Made by a program: the position numbers and the translations under genes. Source: Selaginella moellendorffii (Eukaryota; Streptophyta; Lycopodiopsida; Selaginellales; Selaginellaceae). Taken from it: DNA of 64,000 bases. Every line of letters begins with the position of its first letter. Position 1 is the stretch's first letter. Below are positions 33,244-42,682 of the stretch, one piece after another. Location: NCBI RefSeq assembly GCF_000143415.4, contig NW_003314281.1, forward strand, positions 1 to 64,000, written 5' to 3'. Under the pieces are notes generated by a model, which searched no databases, was not told where the DNA came from, and saw only the letters and a program-made list of their open reading frames with translations.

Positions 33244-35814
33244 ATGACTTGTAAGCGCTTGTCCAAGCTACAGACGCGGGCTGAGTGGGTCTTCCACGGC
33301 AATCCCAAGTTCTTCGCCAAGCACCCAAAGAAGGTACGCATTTCCTTAGTGGTCGCCGCACTTCAAGCATGCGGTCTCTTGGGCGATCTCCAAACCGGCA
33401 CGAAGATCCACGACGACGCCTCACGAGAAGCCGGGGATGATTCCACCAACAAGTATGTAGCCAACACGCTCGTGAGCATGTATGCCAAATCCGGGAGCTT
33501 GGAAGAAGCTCGAGCAGTGTTTGGCCGGATGATCTTCCGGACTGCTGCGTCCTGGACGTCTCTCATCCTCGGCTATGTCGACCGAGGCGATGGAGAGCTC
33601 GGCCTCAAGCTCTTCGAGTGCCTGCTAGCGCAAGGAGACGCAGCTCCTTGCCTGGATGCCCGAGTCTTCGTCGCTGCTCTCAAAGCCTGTGCCTGTCTGG
33701 CCGAGAAGGAGCACAGTCGCCTTGTCGATGGAAGATTGGTGAAGCTCCAGTCTCTCGGCAAAGGCATGGATGTCCACTCTCGAGCTGCCAAGCTCGGCTT
33801 CGTCTCGGACAAGTTCGTCGCCAATACTCTGGTGGACATGTACTCCAAGTGTGGAAGCTTGGAGAATGCCCGAGCTGTTTTCCAGGAAATGGCTTGTCCC
33901 GACGTTGTTTCCTGGACTGCCCTCGTGCTCGGACATGCGGACAATGGCGAAGAAGAGCTGGCCTTGAAAATCTTTTCCAGGATGCAAGCCTCCGGCGTCA
34001 CTGCAGATGCTCTGAGCTTTGCGGCCGCTCTCAAGGCCTGCCTGGGATTGACGAGGAAACACTCCGCCGGTAGTAGCAAGTTCCTGTTCGACAAAGTTGT
34101 AGAAATCCACTGGCAAGCCGAGAGATGTGGCCTTGACTTGCATGTCCACGTTGCGAGCTCGTTGATCGATCTGTATGCCAAACTTGGAAGCGTTGTAGAT
34201 GCTCGGAGGCTCTTCGAGAGGACCAAGACGAGGAGAGATCCGACGATCTGGACGGCCATGGTCCTCAGCTACGCTGAAAGCAGAGAGCCCGAGCTCGCTG
34301 TGAAACTGTTCCAACGGATGCTAGCTGCCGAAGACGTCACCTGTGCACCAAATCAACTGACTTACGTCGCCGCTCTCAAAGCCTGTGCTGACCTTGCATC
34401 TATGGAAGTAGTCGAGACGAAGCAGCAGCAGCAGCTAGAAGGCAAACCTGTGAAGACGACGACTCTCCAGAGAGGTATGCTCATTCACGCACACGCCGCA
34501 AAGACTGGCTTTGATTCAGACCCCTTCGTCGCTAACACGCTGGTGGACGTGTACTTCAAATGTGGGAGCCTGGCTGATGCTTCGATGGTCTTCTTTCACA
34601 GGATGCCAGTCCGAACTGTAGTCTCCTGGAACGCTGTGATTCTCGGATACGCTGAGAATGACGAGGAGGCGCTGGCTTTGGACCTGTTTCGAGTCATGGA
34701 AGCCGAGGGCTGTCAAAAACCGGATGCTCTGACTTACGCTGCTGCTTTGAAGGCATGTAGCAACTTGGCCGAAAAGGAAGCTGCTGTCAAAGGAGTCGAT
34801 GGACAAGTCCTCAAGCCCGTGGCTCTTAGCCGAGGTGTCGAAGTTCACTCGAGAGCTGTTGCCGCGGGCTGTGATACGGAGAAGTTCGTCGCCAGCAGCT
34901 TGGTAAACATGTACTCCAAATGTGGGAGCCTGATGGAGGCCTGGAAAGTCTTCGAGCCGATTTCTTACAATGAAGAAGTTGACGTGATATCCCTGACCTC
35001 CCTGATGCTGGCATGTGCTGAAAACAACCGGCCAGAGCTGGCTTTGCAACTTCTCGTTCGAATTCAAGCACCCGATCCCCGAGCCTTTGCGGCTGCACTC
35101 AAGGCCTGTGCGATCCTGGCGCCTGTAGAGACTGTCCGAGAAATCCATGCTTGCATCTCGAGATCTGGATTCGAGGGCGACCTGTTCCTGGTTAACTGCC
35201 TGGTTGAAGTCTACGGACGGTGTGGCAGCATAACCAACGCCCACCTCGTCTTTGATTCTCTCCCGGACACCAGTCTGGTAACTTGGCACTCTCTCATGGC
35301 CGGCTATAGTCGACTTGGCGACACCAACCAGGAACTCCATCTCTTTGACAGACTCCAGGAAGAAGGATTACGCCCAAACGGCGTGACCTTCGTCTATCTC
35401 ATTTCAGCCTGTAGCCACGCCGGGAAGGTTGATGAAGGCTCGAGACTCTTCCAGTTGATGGTATCCAAGTATGGTGTCACCCCCAGAATGGAACACTACG
35501 TTTGCATGGTGGACCTCTTTGGACGGGCTAACCAACTGGAAGCTGCCGTAGACGTTGCGAGAACAATGCCTTTCAAGGCCGATAGTTTGACATGGCTGAC
35601 GATTCTCGGTGCCTGTCAAAAGTGGAAGAATGTGAGAATAGGCAAAGAAGCGTTTGAGAACCTGTTGAAGCTGAATGAGGAGCAGGACTCCGTGTACGCG
35701 CTGATGGCAAATATCTACGGGAGCGTCGGCCTGTGGGAGGAGCAGTCCAAAGTAGAAGCCATGAGAAAGAAAAGACTACAGAACAAGTCAACTTCGTTGA
35801 TGTCTGGTGGTTAA
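33244..35814 (+). CDS. PPR protein, PLS class with E-type C-terminus (856 aa, intronless)
   Basis: Organelle-targeted PPR proteins bind single-stranded RNA and direct editing, splicing or stability. The repeats are clear from about residue 40, with the typical pattern of YVANTLVSMYAKSGSLEEAR, a linker such as AASWTSLILGYVDRGDGELG and FVAALKACACLA. Many A-L-K-A-C helices mark PLS-type triplets. The C-terminus (LISACSHAGKVDEG, GVTPRMEHYVCMVDLFGRAN, LTILGACQKWKNVRIG, YALMANIYGSVGLWEE) is an E motif; no DYW deaminase follows. No introns, as is usual for this class. It is the intact parent of the fragment at 31,307 and is paralogous in layout to the gene at 54,608. Its stop lies 41 bp from the convergent cyclotransferase gene. 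The RNA target cannot be read from the sequence. Confidence 0.93.
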   Translation: MTCKRLSKLQTRAEWVFHGNPKFFAKHPKKVRISLVVAALQACGLLGDLQTGTKIHDDASREAGDDSTNKYVANTLVSMYAKSGSLEEARAVFGRMIFRTAASWTSLILGYVDRGDGELGLKLFECLLAQGDAAPCLDARVFVAALKACACLAEKEHSRLVDGRLVKLQSLGKGMDVHSRAAKLGFVSDKFVANTLVDMYSKCGSLENARAVFQEMACPDVVSWTALVLGHADNGEEELALKIFSRMQASGVTADALSFAAALKACLGLTRKHSAGSSKFLFDKVVEIHWQAERCGLDLHVHVASSLIDLYAKLGSVVDARRLFERTKTRRDPTIWTAMVLSYAESREPELAVKLFQRMLAAEDVTCAPNQLTYVAALKACADLASMEVVETKQQQQLEGKPVKTTTLQRGMLIHAHAAKTGFDSDPFVANTLVDVYFKCGSLADASMVFFHRMPVRTVVSWNAVILGYAENDEEALALDLFRVMEAEGCQKPDALTYAAALKACSNLAEKEAAVKGVDGQVLKPVALSRGVEVHSRAVAAGCDTEKFVASSLVNMYSKCGSLMEAWKVFEPISYNEEVDVISLTSLMLACAENNRPELALQLLVRIQAPDPRAFAAALKACAILAPVETVREIHACISRSGFEGDLFLVNCLVEVYGRCGSITNAHLVFDSLPDTSLVTWHSLMAGYSRLGDTNQELHLFDRLQEEGLRPNGVTFVYLISACSHAGKVDEGSRLFQLMVSKYGVTPRMEHYVCMVDLFGRANQLEAAVDVARTMPFKADSLTWLTILGACQKWKNVRIGKEAFENLLKLNEEQDSVYALMANIYGSVGLWEEQSKVEAMRKKRLQNKSTSLMSGG

Positions 35815-35855
35815 TCCATCTCAAAACAGATGAATAAGAATGCGCCCATACGGGC

Positions 35856-36863
35856 TTACAACGGGTACGTTGTGTCCTCAGACTGTAGAGTCTTGCGCAC
35901 TTCGCAAGAAAGTTTGGCGAGTTCGTCATCCAGAGCACCTGTGCACGAAAGATGCCCGATTTGACAAAATGTTTCTGATTTGATATTTGCTCACCTATTT
36001 CCAGCAGAGCTTCTTCCAACCTGAAAATGTACTCGTAGTTAGGACCAGACGGACCGACGCAAGTCGCTATTTGCCTGCCACAAAAATCACAGAGATCAAT
36101 CAGGTCGAGACAAGAAAATCGCAAAACGTACAATGCCATGTCCTTCATGTCAGCGGGGCCCAAATAATTCGGATTCTTTTTCTTGTCCGGAGATGCGATG
36201 TATCTGTTGCAACCAAGGCTCGTTGTCAAGTACCACGTCAATTGGAAACGAGAGCTTACACAAGAACATCAGTGATCGCGGGCTCAGAAGAGGATTCCTA
36301 CAAAAGAAAAGATGAAAACCAAAGCCCGGTGGAAACAAAGTCTAGCTTACCGTGTAAAGATCAACAAAAACCTTCCGGTCGTACTGCTTCTCACGCAAAT
36401 CCAAGTACTGAGATAGTTTCCAATCACTACTGAGAACAGAGCGCCAAAAACAAAGGAAGAAAAAAGAAACCACTCACGGAGAGCACTAGCTGCTCGTTGT
36501 CGTGACCGGAAACACGATAAGCAGCACCCCACTGATCAAACAACACACAATGCATAAGATTGTTTATCAAAGAACCAAAGATAAAACGAATAAAAGGAGG
36601 ATCCAATCTTACACAAATCCCTCCATCGTGCGCTTCCAGAGTGGCCGTCCTTCCAGGATTCTCCGGCGTCCCCCGATGATCCGTGCTCCCTGCAATGCTA
36701 GTGGTTAGCGGCATTGTCGGGAATTTGCGCATTCTCGCGCAATGCAAAGCTCGCCTTGATGGAACACGCGCCTGTACCCCTTGATGAATCCCACGACTCG
36801 CTCGTCATAGTTGAATCCGGCCTTCCAGATGAGAGATCCGTAGCCAAATATCCACAACACCAT
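35856..36863 (-). CDS. ChaC-type gamma-glutamylcyclotransferase (8 exons, 189 aa)
   Basis: Exons on the minus strand are 36,863-36,755, 36,689-36,613, 36,531-36,478, 36,407-36,351, 36,297-36,260, 36,203-36,132, 36,074-35,995 and 35,938-35,856, totalling 570 bp in frame. The protein starts [20 protein letters not shown], where YGSL is the substrate-binding loop of the family. It continues [54 protein letters not shown] and [21 protein letters not shown], matching plant GGCT2 proteins, which degrade cytosolic glutathione to 5-oxoproline and Cys-Gly. The catalytic Glu is likely within the DLREKQYD segment. Intron 1 has a GC donor (CAAG|GCGAGC). A telo-box-like ttagggttctt lies about 24 bp upstream of the ATG. 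Confidence 0.9.
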
Positions 36864-37225
36864 GGCTGCGAGGGGAAAGAAATGGGGAAGAACCCTAAGA
36901 CGAAGAAGAAGCAATACAGTACCTCTGCCTCCTCGCCTTCTCCACCATCAAGAGATGCCGATTCCCAGCACGAGGAGGATCGCAGTAGCAGCACGATCCC
37001 ATGCCGCTCTCGACACTTTCGCAATCACACGCGGGACAACGACATTGCTTCACTGCCAGGAGACCATTAGGGTTCTTCCTTGTGTGAAGATGGTATATTC
37101 CCGCTACCATTCAAATTAGATTCGTCGATGAATAGCTGCAAGAAAATACAAACTTACACGTAAGTAGCATATCTCGTGTGTCCTTCGCGTGATCTTCGCA
37201 AGTTCTTCGTGAGAGCTTCTTTCGA

Positions 37226-38302
37226 TCAATCGTCTTTCTTTTCGGCTGCTGCTGCCTTGAGCTTGGCTTGGGCTTCTCCCGCGTACTCCTCGGCACTGAA
37301 AGCGTACTGCTGGATCGCCGCGAAGGCCACCATTTCCAAGCAAACCAAGAGATTTTGGTACGCTTCCTCGATCTGGTTGACGTTGAGTTTCTTTTGCCTC
37401 TGGATCACGCCTGCGGATGCGAGAATTTGCATGACAATGCCCTGAGAGAAAGAACGAAACAAGTAAGATCAGCTCTGCGGGAGTGAGAGAGAAGAAATGG
37501 ATTACCTGCCAGAAGGAGAAAAAGACCACTCCCTTGATGCACAGGAACTTCGCGAGAGGCTTGTGAGAAGCCAACTCCTTGGCGAAGAGATGGTAGAATT
37601 GGATCAGCGAATACATTGCCAGTGTGACCGAGGAGTTGAGGACGAGCGAGATGATCCAAGTGATCGGCCCCTCGTACATGCCGAGAAGTTGGAGCGAGAT
37701 CATGAGGATGGATAGCACCGGACGAATGATCACGAATTGCCATGTCCAGGATTTGAGAAGCTTAAGAGTGTGTTGGTTGAGCGGAACTTCGTGAGGCTAA
37801 GGAAGGAAAGAAAAGAAATACTATCAAGAGTCTCCAAAGCACCAGAGAAGGCGAACATACCAAGAACAGCGTCATTGGAAAAGAATTGTGAATTTTCCGG
37901 CCCTTGATCTCGTCGGGAATCACATTGTTGCTCATCGAGATCCCCATGTAGCTATACATGAGGCTCAAGAATTTCGCGATCACCTGGACAGAGGATTCTT
38001 TAGATCTTTCTTGGATCGATCCATCAGGAAGTACTTACCAGTGCCTCGTAGCACTCCTTGATCGCATCCAAGAACGTGAAGAGCGCCTCGCTGCCTGTGA
38101 TCTGGACAAGGCCGAAGAAAGAATCGATGGCATAGAGCGGCGCCATGAGGACGATGATGAGGATCGCCTTCTGCTCCTTAGGGTTCTTCCAGTAGAAGAG
38201 ATGCTCCGACACAAGCTTGAATGTGAAATGCATCGCCAGCATCGCGCATCCCCCCGCCATCAGCAGCGACAGCGTCCTGGCATCCATTTGCGTGAGATCC
38301 AT
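37226..38302 (-). CDS. DUF300 / organic solute transporter alpha-like (TMEM184, LAZ1 family) membrane protein (4 exons, 297 aa)
   Basis: Exons are 38,302-38,039, 37,983-37,861, 37,796-37,506 and 37,441-37,226, all phase 0, totalling 894 bp. Family text is clear: FTFKLVSEHLFYWKNPKEQK, VLMAPLYAIDSFFGL, IKECYEALVIAKFLSLMYSY, LLKSWTWQFVIIRPVLSIL, SLIQFYHLFAKELASHKPLA, KFLCIKGVVFFSFWQGI and NLLVCLEMVAFAAIQQYAFS. These span about seven predicted membrane helices; the lysine-rich cytosolic tail ends EKKDD. Plant relatives include LAZ1, implicated in vacuole and membrane function; this is the short form without the long C-terminus. It is divergently arranged with NOG1, start codons 221 bp apart. Confidence 0.9.
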
Positions 38303-38523
38303 GGCGATCGAATCGCCTTCTAGCTAGATCTAAGCCCTGGCTATGGCGCTCCAAGCTCGATCAACGAAAACCCTGGAATTGATAATATCCCACGTGTTCA
38401 TCGTTGCCGCGCAAATCCGACGGTCCACGCTGGCCCCGAAATTAGGGCAAGCGGGCAAAAGTGCCAGGGTTTTAGTTTTTAGGGTTCTTCAGGAGCGCGG
38501 CGGCGCTCGATCGATCGGGCGCG

Positions 38524-40545
38524 ATGGTGCACTACAATCTCAAGCGCATCACCGTGGTGCCGACAGGCAAGGATTTCGTCGACATTGTCCTCTCCCGGAC
38601 GCAGCGCCAGACGCCGACGGTGATCCACAAGAGCTATGCGATCAATCGCATCCGCCAGTTCTACATGCGCAAGGTAAAGTACACGCAGGCCACATTCGAT
38701 GAGAAGCTGGGCACGATCATCGACGAGTTCCCGCAGCTGGACGACATCCATCCCTTCTACGGGGATTTGATGAATGTGCTCTACGACAGGGATCACTACA
38801 AGCTCGCGCTTGGGCAATTGCGCACTGCGAAGCGACTGGTAGAGAAGATCTGCAAGGACTACGTGAAGCTCCTCAAGTATGGCGATTCGCTCTATCGTTG
38901 CAAGCAGCTCAAGAAGGCCGCGCTGGGAAGAATGTGTACGCTCATGAAGAGGGTCGGGCCGAGTCTAGCGTACTTGGAACAGGTCAGGCAGCATATGGCG
39001 AGGCTTCCATCGATCGATCCAAACACGAGAACCATCCTCATCTGCGGCTATCCAAACGTTGGTAAGAGCTCCTTCATCAACAAGATCACTCGAGCCGACG
39101 TTGATGTCCAGCCTTACGCCTTCACCACAAAGTCACTCTTTGTTGGTCACACGGACTACAAGTACCTCCGCTGGCAAGTGATTGACACTCCGGGGATCTT
39201 GGATCACCCGCTCGAGGACAGGAACACGATTGAGATGCTGAGTATCACTGCTCTGGCTCACATCCGAGCTGCGGTGCTGTTCTTCGTCGACGTCTCGGGT
39301 TCTTGCGGCTACTCCATCGCCCAGCAGGCAGCGCTCTTCAACAGCATCCGGCCTTTGTTTGACAACAAGCCGCTGCTCGTTGTGTGCAGCAAGATCGATC
39401 TCCAGTCGCTGGAGTCGCTGCCGGAGGAGGATCGCCAGCTGATCATGGAGATGAAGAAGGAGGCGTCCAAGTGCTCGGGGGGAATTGCTAGCGAGATGAT
39501 GGTGGAGGACGACGACTGCCTTCTCACGATGAGCACCCTCACGGAGGAAGGCGTGATCAACGTGAAGAACACTGCGTGCGAGAAGCTGCTCCAGCACCGT
39601 GTGGAGGGGAAGATGAAGTCGAAGAAGCTCGAGGACGTGAGGAACAGGATCCACGTCGCGATGCCTCGTCCCAGGGACACCAGAGAGAGACCGCCGGTGA
39701 TTCCAGCTGGGGTGTTGGAAGCTCGAGCAGCAGCGCCGCCGAGGGCCCCGAGACGACTCGAGAAGGATCTGGAGAACGAGAACGGTGGCGCTGGAGTTTA
39801 CTCCGCCAACTTGAGAAGGCGCTACATTCTCGCGGACGAGAGCTGGAAGGAGGACGTGGTACCGGAGATAGCAGACGGTCACAACATCGCGGACTTCATC
39901 GACACGGACATTCTCAAGAGGTTGGACGAGCTGGATCGCGAGGAGCACCAGCGGCAGGAGGGAGAGAGCGAGGAAGAGGACATGGACGACGACGAGTTCC
40001 GCAAGCTCAGTCCGGAGGAACAGGAGGCGCTAGCGGCGATTCGCCTCGCGAGAAGGAACATCCGGGAGGAGCACAGGCTGAAGAAGACCACTGCCGATAG
40101 CCGTCCAATGGTTCCCAGGAAGCACGACAAGGACAAGAGATTCACGGTTTCCAGGATGGAGCGCCACCTATCAAACCTGGGGATCGATCCATCGGCAGCA
40201 GCGGCGAGAGCTCGAAGCAAGTCTCGCGGAAGAAAGCGGGATCGATCACTCGGGTATGACGAGGAGGACGGGGCGGATGCTATGGACGTGGATCAGCCAA
40301 AGAGCAAGAAGTTGAGGATGAAGTCCAGGACGAGATCGCAGTCTCGCGCGTCGATGGAAGTCGTTCCAGGCGAGGGATTCAAGGACTCGGCACAGAAGCA
40401 GCAGGCATTGGCGCTGGGCAAGAAGGCGATGAAGAAGAGGAACAAGTTCGCGAGGAAGGGAGAAGCCGATCGAACCATCGTCAATCTCCGGCCTAAGCAT
40501 TTGTTTGCTGGGAAGAGATCTACAGGAAAGACGGACAGGCGCTAG
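38524..40545 (+). CDS. NOG1: Nucleolar GTP-binding protein 1 (673 aa, intronless)
   Basis: A GTPase that associates with pre-60S ribosomal particles in the nucleolus. The N-terminal NOG1 domain (VHYNLKRITVVPTGKDFVDI) forms a helical bundle. The G domain has GYPNVGKSS (G1, about residues 175-183), DTPGILDHPLEDRNTIE (G3, about 221) and CSKIDL (G4, about 288). The NOG1 C-terminal region follows, and then a Lys/Arg-rich tail (RSKSRGRKRDRS, KKAMKKRNKFARKGEAD) suited to nucleolar localisation. Length and domain order match plant and yeast NOG1. There are no introns. A telo-box-like tttagggttcttc lies 34 bp upstream of the start. Confidence 0.96.
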   Translation: MVHYNLKRITVVPTGKDFVDIVLSRTQRQTPTVIHKSYAINRIRQFYMRKVKYTQATFDEKLGTIIDEFPQLDDIHPFYGDLMNVLYDRDHYKLALGQLRTAKRLVEKICKDYVKLLKYGDSLYRCKQLKKAALGRMCTLMKRVGPSLAYLEQVRQHMARLPSIDPNTRTILICGYPNVGKSSFINKITRADVDVQPYAFTTKSLFVGHTDYKYLRWQVIDTPGILDHPLEDRNTIEMLSITALAHIRAAVLFFVDVSGSCGYSIAQQAALFNSIRPLFDNKPLLVVCSKIDLQSLESLPEEDRQLIMEMKKEASKCSGGIASEMMVEDDDCLLTMSTLTEEGVINVKNTACEKLLQHRVEGKMKSKKLEDVRNRIHVAMPRPRDTRERPPVIPAGVLEARAAAPPRAPRRLEKDLENENGGAGVYSANLRRRYILADESWKEDVVPEIADGHNIADFIDTDILKRLDELDREEHQRQEGESEEEDMDDDEFRKLSPEEQEALAAIRLARRNIREEHRLKKTTADSRPMVPRKHDKDKRFTVSRMERHLSNLGIDPSAAAARARSKSRGRKRDRSLGYDEEDGADAMDVDQPKSKKLRMKSRTRSQSRASMEVVPGEGFKDSAQKQQALALGKKAMKKRNKFARKGEADRTIVNLRPKHLFAGKRSTGKTDRR

Positions 40546-40660
40546 AGAGGACGATGATCCGCTAGAGAGGACGATGATCTTCTATGTATTCCCGCGAAAG
40601 TTTGAAAGTTTGAATTTAAATTTGGTTTTAAAAATTTAGGGTTCTTCCTTCTCTAAAAAT

Positions 40661-42619
40661 TTAGGGGTCTTCGTCTTCCTCTGCGAAGCACATCCCGGAC
40701 AAGGACACATAGATCGCGGCTTTCTCCGGCTCTAGCTCAAACACCCGGATCGCCGCGGCCTCGGCTCGATCGCGATCAGAATGCAGCCGGCAAGATCCCA
40801 AGAAATTCGACCACGCTCTGGCATCCGGCTCAAACGGCATCTGATCCACTAGGTCCTGCGCCAGATCCAGATGCCCGCCTCGCCCAAGGAGATCGATCAA
40901 GCACCCATAGTGCTCCACTCGCGGAGCAAGCCCATGATCTTGGATCATCGCAAGAAAATGCCCCAATCCCTGCTCCATCGTCCCGGAGTGGCTACACCCG
41001 TGGAGGATGCTGATAAACACGATCTCGCTGGGTTTGCCGCCCTCCAATCGCATCTCTCGGAAGAGCTCCAGCGCTTCGTCGATCGATCCGTGCCTGGCGA
41101 GTGCCGAGATCATGTTCATCCAAGAAACATCGTTGGCGCTCTGGAACGATCCGCGAGACGCCCTCATGGAGGAGAAAATCTCTCGCGCGCGATCGAGGCG
41201 GCCACACTTGGCATACATGTTGAAGATCGCGGTGGAGATCATGGTGGAGTGGACGATCCCACTGTCGACGATGTGCTGGTGGATCTTGATCCCCTCGTCG
41301 GCGAAGGAGCACGCCTCAAGAACACTGATGAACGTCGCCTCGTTGGGCCTCGCGCTGGAGCTCCAGATCATCCGGCGATAGAAATGGAGAGCGCTGCTCG
41401 ATTCTCCGTTCTGGGCAAGAGCTGCGATCACAGCACTCCACGCCACACCGTCCTTGATCTCCATTCTCTCGAACGTCGCCATGGATTCCTCGACGCTGCC
41501 ACAGCGCCCATACATGCTCACAGCTGCAGAGGCGAGCACTAGATGAGATCCCAGCCCGCGAGCTATGGCGTCGCGATGGATCGATCGCCCAGCCGCCAGA
41601 TCTTCCTGGCTATAGCAAGCGCCAAGAACATTCACGAATGTCACTGGATCGAGCTTCACGGATCCATCGCCGCGCATTCTCTTGTAGAGATCGATCGCAT
41701 CTCCTGGGTGCCCATTGTGAGCATACGCTGCGATCATAGAGTTCCACGAAACAGAGCTCCTCCTGGGCATTCTCTGGAAGATCCTCTCGGCATCGCGCAA
41801 TCTCTTGCAGTTCCCATAGAGATTGATCAGCGAATTCGCGACCTCGATCCAGGATTCCAGCCCAGCGGCAGTGATCCTTGCGTGGATCGCGATGCCCACG
41901 TCCAGCCGCCCCAGCTCCGCGCACGCATCGATCACGATCGTGAAGGTGTACTGATTTGGAGCCACACCATCCGGATCCATCGAGCTGTAGAGATCCAGCG
42001 CCTCTTCGCAATGCCCGTTCTGGGTGTAGGCAGTGATGAGCGCTGTCCATGCCACGACATCCCTGCGCTTCAATTGATCAAACACACGCTTGGCATCAGC
42101 GAGGCTCCTGGATTTCCCATACATGGTGACGATCGCTGTGCCCACAGCTGGATCGCTCTCCAACCCCACGGTAATTGCGAGCTCGTGGATCTTCCTCCCC
42201 TCCGCGAGGTTCTTGAGCTTCTCTAGCGCATGGAGGAATGTGATCCTGGTGGGGATGATGCCCGGCTCCTCGCGGATCATCCGCCAGAAGAGCGCCACAG
42301 AGCGCTCCGGATGCCCGTTCTGGGCAAATGCTGCGATGATCATGTTCCAGGAGAAAACGTTGCGAGCTTGGATCGAGGAGAAGACGATCCATGCGTCGTC
42401 GACGCTGCCACACTTGCCATACATTTGGACGATCATGTTGGAGACGTAGGTGCTGGATCCGTGGCCGCGCTCTCGGATCCAGCAGTGGAGACGCTTTGCC
42501 TCGCCGAGATCTCGGCATTGGCGCAGGAGATTGGCGTACTGGCCTTCGATGCTCTTGGGCGCGCCGGCGCTGGCAAGAGCTTCCCTGAATGCTTGTAGCA
42601 GCCATCGCCCAGCGATCAT
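40661..42619 (-). CDS. PPR protein, PLS class (652 aa, intronless)
   Basis: The frame is open from 42,670, but the first ATG is at 42,619 (MIAGRWLLQAFREAL). The repeats read YVSNMIVQMYGKCGSVDDAW, NVFSWNMIIAAFAQNGHPER, then a long run of W-N/T-x-x-I-x-A-Y/F-x-Q-N-G-H motifs, ending with VFISILHGCSHSGTMEQG, VEHYGCLIDLLGRGGHLDLA and SNFLGSCRLHSDRDRAE and a short E-like tail (YVSLSGMCFAEEDEDP). No DYW domain. Likely organellar RNA-binding. The start is only 63 bp downstream of the stop of the PPR gene at 45,055-42,683 on the same strand. The stop is 115 bp from NOG1 (convergent). Confidence 0.92.
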   Translation of the reverse strand: MIAGRWLLQAFREALASAGAPKSIEGQYANLLRQCRDLGEAKRLHCWIRERGHGSSTYVSNMIVQMYGKCGSVDDAWIVFSSIQARNVFSWNMIIAAFAQNGHPERSVALFWRMIREEPGIIPTRITFLHALEKLKNLAEGRKIHELAITVGLESDPAVGTAIVTMYGKSRSLADAKRVFDQLKRRDVVAWTALITAYTQNGHCEEALDLYSSMDPDGVAPNQYTFTIVIDACAELGRLDVGIAIHARITAAGLESWIEVANSLINLYGNCKRLRDAERIFQRMPRRSSVSWNSMIAAYAHNGHPGDAIDLYKRMRGDGSVKLDPVTFVNVLGACYSQEDLAAGRSIHRDAIARGLGSHLVLASAAVSMYGRCGSVEESMATFERMEIKDGVAWSAVIAALAQNGESSSALHFYRRMIWSSSARPNEATFISVLEACSFADEGIKIHQHIVDSGIVHSTMISTAIFNMYAKCGRLDRAREIFSSMRASRGSFQSANDVSWMNMISALARHGSIDEALELFREMRLEGGKPSEIVFISILHGCSHSGTMEQGLGHFLAMIQDHGLAPRVEHYGCLIDLLGRGGHLDLAQDLVDQMPFEPDARAWSNFLGSCRLHSDRDRAEAAAIRVFELEPEKAAIYVSLSGMCFAEEDEDP

Positions 42620-42682
42620 AGAGCAAGCATTGCGCGCTGGAACTTGGATCGACCAAGAACACGCACACACACAATGGTTTTC

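Noticed and set aside
39133-39948. Antisense 271-codon frame across NOG1
   Set aside because: GC-rich third positions of NOG1 keep the antisense open; no recognisable domain.
42620-42670. N-terminal extension of the 652-aa PPR to 42,670
   Set aside because: The frame is open but begins at GTG, not ATG; the first ATG is at 42,619.
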